Source: an uncultured Eubacteriales bacterium | Lineage (GTDB): Bacteria > Bacillota > Clostridia > UBA1381 > UMGS1253 | Direction: 5' to 3' | Length of the DNA stretch: 14,131 nt | NCBI GenBank assembly: GCA_900550065.1 | Contig: URQR01000033.1 | Location: forward strand, 1-14,131 | Shown: positions 6,919 to 14,131 of the stretch, piece by piece | Numbering within the stretch: the stretch's first letter is position 1 | How the letters are laid out: every line of letters starts with the position of its first letter | Program-made: the position numbers and the translations under genes | The notes under the pieces: model-generated | Database searches by the model: none | What the model was told of the DNA's origin: nothing | Seen by the model: the letters and a program-made list of their open reading frames with translations, nothing else

Positions 6919-6936
6919 GCACGGTACAAATTACAA
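6908..6936 (-). promoter_or_regulatory. Probable murT-operon promoter overlapping repeat unit B
   Basis: On the minus strand TTGTAA (6931-6936) and a perfect TATAAT (6908-6913) are separated by 17 bases. A transcript from here would cross both hairpin units as an approximately 285-base leader before murT. A second, weaker -10-like TATACT lies closer to murT (near 6665) without a good -35. The box match is good; which promoter is used is not known. Confidence 0.65.
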
Positions 6937-6988
6937 GAAACCGACAGTTTTTCAGCCGAATTAATTCATATTTTCTATCAATTTAATA

Positions 6989-7017
6989 TTGCAAGGCGGC
7001 GGCCAAAATGGTATACT
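6989..7017 (+). promoter_or_regulatory. Sigma-A-type promoter for pyrG
   Basis: TTGCAA (6989-6994) and TATACT (7012-7017) are spaced by 17 bases. This predicts a start near 7024 and an 80-base leader. I see no terminator hairpin in this leader, nor the run of Gs at the start that is used for CTP-sensed pyrG attenuation in Bacillus. Confidence 0.8.
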
Positions 7018-7103
7018 GTTAAATAGGTTTTTATGTCTATTTACAATAAATGGGCGAAATAACTGCTGATTGCTTTGATTTTCACGCTTAGGAGTTGAAA
7101 TAC

Positions 7104-8714
7104 ATGAGTACAAAATACATATTTGTCACGGGCGGCGTCGTTTCCTCGCTTGGAAAGGGAATCACGGCGGCGTGTCTTGCACGGCTTTTGAAAAACCGCG
7201 GCCTTTCGGTCACGATTCAGAAGTTTGACCCGTATTTAAACGTTGACCCGGGCACGATGAGCCCGTACCAGCACGGAGAGGTGTTTGTCACCGATTCCGG
7301 CGCGGAAACGGACCTCGACCTCGGCCACTACGAACGTTTTACGGACGGGGAGTTTACCAACCTGAACAACATTACGCAGGGGCAGGTCTACCTTTCGCTG
7401 CTGAACATGCAGTTTGACGCGCACATCAAAAAGACCTTGCAGGTTATCCCCGACGTGACGAACAAAATCAAACAGGGCATGTACGACCTTGCAAAAGAGC
7501 GGAACCCGGATATTCTGATTGCGGAAATCGGCGGCACGGTCGGCGATATTGAAAGCGTCCCGTTTTTGGAGGCCATCCGGCAAATGCAAATCGAGCAGGG
7601 GCCGCAAAACTGCATTTTTATGCACGTTGTGCTCGTGCCCGGCATTTCGACCGGGGAGCTTAAGACCAAACCGGCCCAGCACAGCGTAACCAAGCTGCGC
7701 CAGCTTGGTATCAATCCTGACTTCCTGATCGCCCGCACCGAGGACGGGATTACGGAAGAACTCAAGGACAAGTTAGCGGTATTTTGCAGCGTGAAGCGCG
7801 AGCATGTCATTGACAACTCAAACGCAAGCTCCATCTATGAGGTGCCGCTTCTGCTGCATAAGGAAAATCTTGACGCGCTCGTATGCGAGCGGCTCGGCCT
7901 CAAAACGGACGAGCCGGATATGTCGGAGTGGGAAAAGATTGTATATAATCTCAAAAACCCCCAGCAGGACGTCCATATCACTGTTGTCGGCAAGTACACC
8001 GAACAGCAGGACGCATATATCAGTATCACGGAGTCGTTTATCCATGCCGGGATCGCCCACCGTGCAAAAGTGCACCTGCATTGGGTGAGCGCGGAGGACT
8101 TAACGGAAAAGAATGTAAAAGAAAAAATCGGGCAGACGAGCGGTATCCTTGTTCCGGGCGGCTTTGGCAGCCGCGGCATCGAGGGGAAAATCACCGCGGT
8201 CAAGTACGCGCGTGAAAACAAAATCCCCTTCTTTGGCATTTGCCTTGGCATGCAGATGGCAGTCGTGGAGTACGCGCGCAACGTGCTCGGGCTCAAGGGC
8301 GCGCATACGAGCGAAGTGGACGCGGATTCGCCTTATAAAGTCATCGACCTCATGCCCGAGCAGCGCGGCATCAACCAGCTCGGCGGCACCATGCGCCTCG
8401 GCGCGTACGCCTGCCGCTTAAACGAAGGCACGTTTGCTTATAAAGCATATGGCAAGGCGGACATCAGCGAACGCCACCGCCACCGCTACGAATTCAACAA
8501 CGAATTTTTGGACAAATTCACGCAGGGCGGCATGGTGGTCGGCGGCGTCAACCCGGAGCGTAACCTGGTCGAAATTGTGGAGCTTCCGGGCCACCCGTGG
8601 TTCTGCGCGGTGCAGTTCCACCCGGAGTTCAAGTCGCGGCCCGACCGGGCGCATCCGCTGTTTCGTGACTTTGTCGGCGCGGCGCTTGCCTACGAGCACG
8701 GCGAAACGAAATAG
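7104..8714 (+). CDS. pyrG: CTP synthase (glutamine-hydrolysing)
   Basis: A 536-residue enzyme that makes CTP from UTP, ATP and glutamine, the last step of pyrimidine nucleotide synthesis. The N-terminal synthase domain begins STKYIFVTGGVVSSLGKG with the P-loop-like GGVVSSLGKGI (10-20), followed by FDPYLNVDPGTMSPYQHGEVFV and EIGGTVGDIE (141-150). The C-terminal class I glutaminase domain has Cys380 (GICLGMQ), His506 and Glu508 (FHPEFKSRP). The length is standard and no key residue is missing. ATG 7104-7106 is chosen with AGGAG 9 bases upstream; a TTG at 7095 would overlap that site. The gene has its own promoter and is followed by a strong terminator. Confidence 0.98.
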   Translation: MSTKYIFVTGGVVSSLGKGITAACLARLLKNRGLSVTIQKFDPYLNVDPGTMSPYQHGEVFVTDSGAETDLDLGHYERFTDGEFTNLNNITQGQVYLSLLNMQFDAHIKKTLQVIPDVTNKIKQGMYDLAKERNPDILIAEIGGTVGDIESVPFLEAIRQMQIEQGPQNCIFMHVVLVPGISTGELKTKPAQHSVTKLRQLGINPDFLIARTEDGITEELKDKLAVFCSVKREHVIDNSNASSIYEVPLLLHKENLDALVCERLGLKTDEPDMSEWEKIVYNLKNPQQDVHITVVGKYTEQQDAYISITESFIHAGIAHRAKVHLHWVSAEDLTEKNVKEKIGQTSGILVPGGFGSRGIEGKITAVKYARENKIPFFGICLGMQMAVVEYARNVLGLKGAHTSEVDADSPYKVIDLMPEQRGINQLGGTMRLGAYACRLNEGTFAYKAYGKADISERHRHRYEFNNEFLDKFTQGGMVVGGVNPERNLVEIVELPGHPWFCAVQFHPEFKSRPDRAHPLFRDFVGAALAYEHGETK

Positions 8715-8715
8715 C

Positions 8716-8762
8716 AGACAACACGCCTGCGGGCATTTTCTTGCCCGCAGTTGTTTCTTTCT
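8716..8762 (+). terminator. Rho-independent terminator after pyrG
   Basis: A perfect 9-bp stem, CTGCGGGCA (8727-8735) with TGCCCGCAG (8742-8750) and loop TTTTCT, extended by ACAAC/GTTGT further out, is followed by a T-rich tract (TTGTTTCTTTCT). Confidence 0.9.
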
Positions 8763-8778
8763 GATACAAAATCTGATA

Positions 8779-8934
8779 TAACCTCGCTAAGACGTCCCCC
8801 GCCTCTATAGGCGGTGGGCTTTGCTTCATGGAGTAGGCAGCGGGCATATATCCCGCTTCGCGAGGCCTATCGCCGTTAACGTGACATTTGCTCCTGTGGA
8901 GCAAATGTTCTCAATAAAATCTTGTTATAAAGGA
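8779..8934 (+). repeat. Structured leader repeat, copy 2 (upstream of purB)
   Basis: This 156-bp segment matches 241-399. It runs from TAACCTCGCTAA to the purB ribosome site. Hairpins are CCGCC-tctata-GGCGG, AGCGGG-catatat-CCCGCT and CATTTGCTCC-tgt-GGAGCAAATG (8885-8907). Compared with copy 1, the last stem has an A-T pair changed to G-C on both arms, and the first has a C-G pair where copy 1 has U-G. The 27-bp tail (8908-8934) is identical. It fills most of the pyrG-purB intergenic region. Confidence 0.8.
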
Positions 8935-8942
8935 AGGGTTCT

Positions 8943-10370
8943 ATGAAGGACATATACGAAAGCCCATTTAACCTGCGCTACGCCAGCAGGGAAATGCTCT
9001 ATCTCTTTTCCCCGGACAAGCGGTATTCCACCTGGCGCAAGCTGTGGGTTGCACTTGCTCAAGCGGAGCACGAGCTCGGCCTGCCGGTAAGCGAGGCGCA
9101 AATCAAGGAGCTTCAGGCGCACATCGACGACATTGATTACGAGGTCGTAGCCGCAAAGGAAAAGGAAATCCGCCACGACGTGATGGCGCATGTGTACGCC
9201 TACGGTGTAAAGTGTCCGAACGCAAAGGGGATTATTCACCTCGGCGCAACGTCATGCTACGTGACCGATAACGCCGATATCATCATTCTGCGTGAGGCTC
9301 TGCAGCTCATCCGGCAAAAAATTCTTCTCGTGATGGAAAAGCTGTCAGAGTTTGCGCTCGAGTATAAGGCTCTGCCGACGCTCGGTTTCACGCACTTTCA
9401 GCCTGCACAGCCTGTAACCGTGGGCAAACGCGCGTGCCTCTGGCTGCACGACTTGCTTTTGGACTTGCAGGACGTGGACTATGTGATTGGGAGCCTGAAG
9501 CTGCTGGGCAGCAAGGGCACAACCGGCACGCAGGCAAGCTTTTTGAGCCTGTTTGAGGGCGACCACGAAAAGGTTAAAATGCTTGACCGCAAAATTGCGG
9601 AGAAGATGGGCTTTGACGACGTATATCCCGTATCGGGCCAGACGTATTCGAGAAAGCTCGACTCACGCATACTGTCCGTCCTGTCCGGCATTGCGCAAAG
9701 CGCGTCAAAATGCGCCAACGACATCCGCCTCTTGCAGGGGCTTGGCGAGCTGGAGGAACCGTTTGAAAAGAAACAGGTCGGCTCGTCGGCTATGGCGTAC
9801 AAACGCAATCCCATGCGGTGCGAGCGGATGACCTCTCTGGCACGCAATGTAATTGCCATGACGGTAAACCCCGCCATGACGGAGTCAACGCAGTGGCTCG
9901 AGCGGACGCTCGACGACTCGGCGAACCGCCGTATTTCGCTTTCGGAGGCGTTTTTGTCTGCCGACGCGGTGCTCGGCATCTTTGCCAACGTGACGGACGG
10001 CCTTGTCGTATATCCAAAGGTGATTGAAAAGCGTTTGATGGAGAACCTGCCCTTTATGGCGACGGAGAATATTATGATGGAAGCAGTCAAGCGCGGCGGT
10101 AACCGGCAGGAGCTGCACGAAAAAATCCGCGAATACTCCATGCAGGTGACGCGGGAGGTCAAGCTCGAGGGCAAGCCGAACACGCTGATTGCAAAGATGG
10201 CGGCGGACCCGGCGTTTATGATGAACGAAGACGAGCTAAACTCGCTGCTTGAGCCGTCGAAGTATATTGGCCGCTCGAAAGAGCAGGTTGAGGAATTTAT
10301 CGAAGGATATATTGCCCCGCTGCTCGCCGGCAAGGATTTTTCCGGCGTGAATGTGGAGCTGAACGTATAA
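8943..10370 (+). CDS. purB: Adenylosuccinate lyase
   Basis: A 475-residue member of the fumarase/aspartase superfamily. It cleaves SAICAR to AICAR and adenylosuccinate to AMP, each with release of fumarate. Visible are the N-terminal region with RHDVMAH (77-83, His78), GATSCYVTDNAD (101-112), the general acid/base region TLGFTHFQPAQPVT (His151), and the superfamily signature loop GSSAMAYKRNP (280-290), which carries the catalytic serine. The length fits the longer, eukaryote-like PurB group. The ATG at 8943 follows AAGGAAGG. It sits right behind the structured repeat and 82 bases before guaA, with no terminator between, so purB-guaA is probably co-transcribed. Both serve purine nucleotide synthesis, on the AMP and GMP branches. 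Confidence 0.97.
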   Translation: MKDIYESPFNLRYASREMLYLFSPDKRYSTWRKLWVALAQAEHELGLPVSEAQIKELQAHIDDIDYEVVAAKEKEIRHDVMAHVYAYGVKCPNAKGIIHLGATSCYVTDNADIIILREALQLIRQKILLVMEKLSEFALEYKALPTLGFTHFQPAQPVTVGKRACLWLHDLLLDLQDVDYVIGSLKLLGSKGTTGTQASFLSLFEGDHEKVKMLDRKIAEKMGFDDVYPVSGQTYSRKLDSRILSVLSGIAQSASKCANDIRLLQGLGELEEPFEKKQVGSSAMAYKRNPMRCERMTSLARNVIAMTVNPAMTESTQWLERTLDDSANRRISLSEAFLSADAVLGIFANVTDGLVVYPKVIEKRLMENLPFMATENIMMEAVKRGGNRQELHEKIREYSMQVTREVKLEGKPNTLIAKMAADPAFMMNEDELNSLLEPSKYIGRSKEQVEEFIEGYIAPLLAGKDFSGVNVELNV

Positions 10371-10452
10371 AATAAATTCTTTCAGTCCGGGAGTTTGGGC
10401 ATTTAGCAGCCGTCAAGCTACCGGGGTGATTGGAAAGGGATGAATAATAGAG

Positions 10453-11985
10453 ATGGAAAAAATCATTGCACTCGACTTCGGCGGACAGTACAGCCAGCTT
10501 ATTGCGCGGCGCGTGCGTGAGTCGGGCGTATACTGCGAGCTTTTGCCGAACTTTACCGATATTGAAAAACTCAAGGACCCGGAAATCAAGGGAATTATCC
10601 TCACGGGCGGGCCGTCGAGCGTTTATGCGGAAAATGCGCCGCTCTGTAACATGGAAGTGTTTGAACTCGGCGTACCAGTGCTCGGCATTTGCTACGGTGC
10701 GCAGCTTCTGGCACAGCACTTCGGCGGCGAGGTCGGGAGTCTCGGCGTGGCGGAGTATGGCGGCGTGACAATGGACGCGGATGTGACAAGTCCGCTCTTT
10801 GACGGTGTTGCAAAGACGACGACCGTGTGGATGAACCATAACGATTCGGTTAAGAAGCTTCCGGACGGTTTTATCGGACTGGCAAGCACGAAAAACTGCC
10901 CCTATGCGGCGCTGAGCAATGCGGATAAGGGACTGTACGGCATCCAGTTCCATCCCGAGGTACGCCACAGTGAGTGCGGCTTTGCCGTGCTGAAGAATTT
11001 TGTACACAAAATCTGTGGCTGCAAGGGCGACTGGTCCATGGCCAACTTAGAGGAAGAGCAGATTAAGCTCATCCGCGAGCAGGTCGGGACGAGCAATGTC
11101 GTGAGTGGACTGTCCGGCGGCGTGGATTCCGCCGTTGCGTCCGTGCTGGTGCATAAGGCGATCGGCAAGCAATTGACGTGTATTTTTGTCGACCATGGGC
11201 TTCTGCGCGAGGGCGAAGCGCAGGAGGTGCTCGACGTATACCAGAAGGGCTTCGGCATGAACCTCGTGTTTGTAGACGCGCGGGAGCGTTTCCTGAAGAA
11301 ATTGGAGGGCGTGTCCGACCCAGAGCGCAAGCGCAAAATCATTGGCGAAGAATTTATCCGCGTGTTTGAAGAAGAAGCGAGCAAGGTCGACGCGGCGGAC
11401 TTTTTAGTACAGGGTACGATATATCCGGACGTAATCGAGAGCGGCGGCAGCGCGAATGCGGCGGTCATCAAGAGCCACCACAATGTGGGCGGACTGCCGG
11501 AGGATACGCGCTTTAAGGCGATTATCGAGCCGCTCCGCAGCCTGTTTAAAGATGAGGTGCGCGCGCTTGGGACGCAGATGGGGATTCCGGACGAGCAGGT
11601 GTGGCGTCAACCCTTCCCCGGCCCCGGTCTTGCCATTCGCGTACTCGGTGATATTACAGAAGAAAAGCTTGAAATCGTGCGCAAAAGCGATTTGATTCTG
11701 CGCCAGGAGGTTGCAGCGGCAGGGCTGACACGCGATATTTGGCAGTATTTTACCGTATTTACGCCCCTGCGTACTGTCGGCGTTATGGGTGATGACCGCA
11801 CGTACGACCACGTTGTTGCGGTGCGTGCGGTAACGAGCGACGACGCGATGACGGTCGATTTTGCTAAAATTCCGTATGATGTGCTTGGGAAAATCTCCAA
11901 CCGCATTATAAACGAGGTCAAGGGCGTAAACCGCGTTGTGTATGATATTACGAGCAAGCCGCCGGGAACAATTGAGTGGGAGTAA
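10453..11985 (+). CDS. guaA: GMP synthase (glutamine-hydrolysing)
   Basis: A 510-residue two-part enzyme that aminates XMP to GMP using ATP and glutamine. The N-terminal class I glutaminase domain has Cys80 (GICYGAQ), His167 and Glu169 (FHPEVRHSE). The ATP pyrophosphatase domain has the PP-loop SGGVDS (221-226). The C-terminal dimerisation domain ends in the standard KPPGTIEWE. The family length is normal and no key residue is missing. The ATG at 10453 is preceded by GGAAAGGG about 13 bases upstream, a longer spacing than for its neighbours. A nearer ATG at 10440 is out of frame. A strong terminator follows. The 3' end of guaA is a known integration site for genomic islands in several bacteria, and the base composition changes just after this gene. 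Confidence 0.98.
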   Translation: MEKIIALDFGGQYSQLIARRVRESGVYCELLPNFTDIEKLKDPEIKGIILTGGPSSVYAENAPLCNMEVFELGVPVLGICYGAQLLAQHFGGEVGSLGVAEYGGVTMDADVTSPLFDGVAKTTTVWMNHNDSVKKLPDGFIGLASTKNCPYAALSNADKGLYGIQFHPEVRHSECGFAVLKNFVHKICGCKGDWSMANLEEEQIKLIREQVGTSNVVSGLSGGVDSAVASVLVHKAIGKQLTCIFVDHGLLREGEAQEVLDVYQKGFGMNLVFVDARERFLKKLEGVSDPERKRKIIGEEFIRVFEEEASKVDAADFLVQGTIYPDVIESGGSANAAVIKSHHNVGGLPEDTRFKAIIEPLRSLFKDEVRALGTQMGIPDEQVWRQPFPGPGLAIRVLGDITEEKLEIVRKSDLILRQEVAAAGLTRDIWQYFTVFTPLRTVGVMGDDRTYDHVVAVRAVTSDDAMTVDFAKIPYDVLGKISNRIINEVKGVNRVVYDITSKPPGTIEWE

Positions 11986-12001
11986 CATTTATTTTGTTTT
12001 T

Positions 12002-12049
12002 AATCCTCAAAAACCGCATAAAACAGCGGCTTTTGAGGATTTTTTGTTT
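12002..12049 (+). terminator. Rho-independent terminator after guaA
   Basis: A long stem, ATCCTCAAAA-a-CCGC (12003-12017) with GCGG-c-TTTTGAGGAT (12026-12040) and an 8-base loop, is followed by TTTTTTGTTTTT. It marks the end of the purB-guaA unit and the last clearly native feature before the AT-rich segment. Confidence 0.93.
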
Positions 12050-12105
12050 TTAATGGCTACAAAGTGACTACATCTGCCGCGGTTTTGTTCATACTTAAAT
12101 GTCCC

Positions 12106-12134
12106 TTGCTTTTATTCGCATTTCCGTATATAAT
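12106..12134 (+). promoter_or_regulatory. Promoter of the methyltransferase gene
   Basis: TTGCTT (12106-12111) and a perfect TATAAT (12129-12134) are spaced by 17 bases, giving a short leader to the GGAGG site (12150-12154) that precedes the ATG at 12160. The gene is thus expressed independently of guaA. Confidence 0.85.
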
Positions 12135-12159
12135 AGAGATATAAATTGCGGAGGTTTGT

Positions 12160-14124
12160 ATGAACTATTTAAGTGTTACTCAAACAGCGGAAAAATGGGA
12201 TATGACTCCAAGACGAGTACAAGTGCTTTGCAACGAAGGTCGTATAGCGGGTGCTCAGCGCGTAGGCAATGTGTGGACAATTCCCGAAAACGCTGAAAAA
12301 CCAGAGGATGCAAGAAAAAAAGTAATAAATAAAAATAAGCATGTTAATGCTAACATTTCCATTCAGCGGGTGTGGGCTATGCCAAACAAAAATACGTTTG
12401 ACATTAAGCCTATAAACAATTTAATAAAAGAAGAGTTGACCGATGGGTTATGGATTGACCCATTTGCAAATCAAAACAAACTTGCAACCATTACAAATGA
12501 CCTTAGTTTAGAATTTGACACAGACTATCATATGGACGCCTTAGATTTTATGAAACTGTTTGACAGCGATTCCGTCGATGGCGTTTTATATGATCCGCCA
12601 TACTCACCAAGGCAAGTTAGCGAATGCTATAATAATGTCGGCTACAATGTGACGTGGGACACCACGAAAGCCTCTTTTTGGGGGAACCATAAGCGTGAAA
12701 TATCCCGTATTGTCAAGATAGGCGGAAAAGTAATCACATTTGGTTGGAATAGTGGTGGCATCGGATATAAGTACGGCTTTGAAATAGAAAGAATTCTGCT
12801 TGTTCCTCACGGTGGGTGGCATAATGATACGATTTGTACGGTTGAACTTAAAACTCACGAAGGAGAGTTGCCCAAGCTCAAAGGGGACACTGTTGATATG
12901 ATTCAGAAAACTTCAAGCAAAACTGCTCTAACTCAAAACGATAGAAAGTTGATATCAGCTTTGTCCTCTTTGCCAGATGATTACTGGGACTTCAAGGATG
13001 ATGATGTTAGAGAGTATACACACGGAATCCACAACTATCCTGCAATGATGGTTTGCCCTATTAGCCGCAATATAATAAAATTGGTGAAAGATGTCCAGAA
13101 TGTAGAGACAATTTTTGATCCTTTCATGGGTTCAGGAACTGTATTAGTCGAGGGAATGCTTGCTGGGATAAACAACATTTACGGGAATGATATAAATCCG
13201 CTGGCTTTGTATTTAAGTAAAGTGAAAACCACTCGTTTAGATATCACACAATTACAACAATTATCACAATCGTTATATCACCGGATAGAGGATGCTTATA
13301 AACAATTTTCGCTTCAAATTAATGGTGCGGATGAAATAATGCGATGTGTTTATAATTTGGATTTGACCGCTAAAAATGGCTGGGGTGCTGATGCGCCGAA
13401 GTATCTACAAAAATACGTCCAAGATAAGTATATAAATGTTGAAATACCGAATTTTAAGAATATCGGATACTGGTTTAAACCCCGTGTGATTTTGCTATTA
13501 TCTTTAATAAAAAAAGAGATAAATAAGATTTCCAATCAGGATATACGAGATTTCATATTTGTTGCATTTAGCGAAACAATACGATTCGTTTCAAACAGAC
13601 GAAACGGTGAATTTAAAATGTTTCGTATGCCGGCAAATAAGGTTGATAAATTCGAGCCGGATGTCATTCAAGAATTTACAACTATTTTAAATCGTAATAT
13701 TGAAAAAATGAACGCTTTTGATGAGGCTTGTTCTGATATTGGATGTAGCTCGACGGTTTCAATATTCAACAATAATGCATCATCACTAGTGGATATTCCC
13801 AACAATTCAGTAGACTTACTTATAACTTCTCCACCTTATGGAGACAGCAGAACAACCGTAGCGTACGGCGAATACAGCAGATTGTCACTACAATGGTTAG
13901 GTCTTTTTGATTTGTCCGAGAAAGAAATTATGGGCATAGATAAAACATTAATGGGCGGTAATAAGTACAGAAATGGTTTTGAATTTACTGTGCCAAGTGT
14001 CACCTTAAGAGCATCACTTGAACGAATTAAGTATGTTTATATCCATCTATATGGATATCTATATATTTTTTATCTTGAATTAAATAATTCTATTGCTACA
14101 ATATCTAATAAAACCAAGTCCTGA
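12160..14124 (+). CDS. HTH domain fused to two DNA methyltransferase modules (possibly truncated at the 3' end)
   Basis: 654 residues. Residues 1-45 form a small winged/MerR-like helix-turn-helix (SVTQTAEKWDMTPRRVQVLC...GNVWTIP). Module 1 (about 95-230) has a motif-I-like IDPFAN, the catalytic DPPY (145-148), and the stretch FGWNSGG...VPHGGWHNDTICTVE known from phage-type adenine methylases. Module 2 (about 290-640) has the AdoMet-binding DPFMGSGT (320-327), YGNDINP (341-347) and the catalytic TSPPY (556-560), the form common in N4-cytosine and some N6-adenine enzymes. DPPY versus SPPY suggests two different target bases, but this is inference. The gene is clearly AT-richer than guaA and uses AT-rich codons. 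The stop TGA (14122-14124) comes early in what should be the last motif region of module 2, after an odd tyrosine-rich stretch (624-638). The start is supported by GGAGG 5 bases before the ATG. A cognate nuclease, if any, would lie beyond the window. Confidence 0.88.
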   Translation: MNYLSVTQTAEKWDMTPRRVQVLCNEGRIAGAQRVGNVWTIPENAEKPEDARKKVINKNKHVNANISIQRVWAMPNKNTFDIKPINNLIKEELTDGLWIDPFANQNKLATITNDLSLEFDTDYHMDALDFMKLFDSDSVDGVLYDPPYSPRQVSECYNNVGYNVTWDTTKASFWGNHKREISRIVKIGGKVITFGWNSGGIGYKYGFEIERILLVPHGGWHNDTICTVELKTHEGELPKLKGDTVDMIQKTSSKTALTQNDRKLISALSSLPDDYWDFKDDDVREYTHGIHNYPAMMVCPISRNIIKLVKDVQNVETIFDPFMGSGTVLVEGMLAGINNIYGNDINPLALYLSKVKTTRLDITQLQQLSQSLYHRIEDAYKQFSLQINGADEIMRCVYNLDLTAKNGWGADAPKYLQKYVQDKYINVEIPNFKNIGYWFKPRVILLLSLIKKEINKISNQDIRDFIFVAFSETIRFVSNRRNGEFKMFRMPANKVDKFEPDVIQEFTTILNRNIEKMNAFDEACSDIGCSSTVSIFNNNASSLVDIPNNSVDLLITSPPYGDSRTTVAYGEYSRLSLQWLGLFDLSEKEIMGIDKTLMGGNKYRNGFEFTVPSVTLRASLERIKYVYIHLYGYLYIFYLELNNSIATISNKTKS

Positions 14125-14131
14125 CGAAATC

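Noticed and set aside
6658..6986. Short ORFs over the tandem hairpin region on both strands
   Set aside because: They are translations of the palindromic repeats, with no ribosome sites and no protein-like conservation between units (pairing is conserved, not codons).
10371..10452. Purine riboswitch or terminator between purB and guaA
   Set aside because: I see neither the conserved purine-aptamer core nor a stem followed by a T-run. The region is only 82 bases long.

Overview
The window looks like chromosomal DNA of a low-to-medium GC Gram-positive bacterium, most likely a gut-type clostridium (Oscillospiraceae/Lachnospiraceae-like). This rests on strong AGGAGG-type ribosome sites, sigma-A-like promoters, a MurT/GatD peptidoglycan-amidation pair, a CofE-like protein of the kind seen in Firmicutes, and dispersed palindromic intergenic repeats. 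No species call is possible from the sequence alone. Most of the window (about 1-12050) is GC-rich housekeeping DNA. The last 2 kb is visibly AT-richer and looks acquired.

Layout, left to right. (1) The 3' end of an AraC-family regulator, then a 159-bp structured repeat serving as the leader of a MetY-type O-acetylhomoserine sulfhydrylase gene. That gene ends in a bidirectional terminator shared with a convergent CofE-like ligase gene, which has its own promoter. (2) A minus-strand operon murT-gatD-hisH-hisF. MurT/GatD amidates lipid II. The HisH/HisF pair is odd because HisF has Gln at position 130, where the family has its catalytic Asp, and no other histidine gene is present. (3) A 480-bp divergent intergenic region between murT and pyrG. 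It holds two tandem copies, with a 115-bp period, of a three-hairpin element whose stems differ in sequence but keep their pairing. It also holds a good promoter in each direction. (4) Plus-strand pyrG with terminator, then a second copy of the structured leader repeat, then purB and guaA, ending in a strong terminator. (5) An AT-rich gene with its own promoter, encoding an HTH domain fused to two DNA methyltransferase modules. Its reading frame stops 7 bases before the window edge, perhaps prematurely.

Functionally the core is nucleotide synthesis (CTP, AMP and GMP branches), sulfur amino-acid synthesis and cell-wall amidation. Four separate class I glutamine amidotransferase modules (GatD, HisH, PyrG, GuaA) lie within about 8 kb. 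The most interesting unexplained items are the two families of structured repeats (both show pairing-preserving changes between copies), the HisH/HisF-like pair with an altered catalytic residue, and the double methyltransferase at the island edge.
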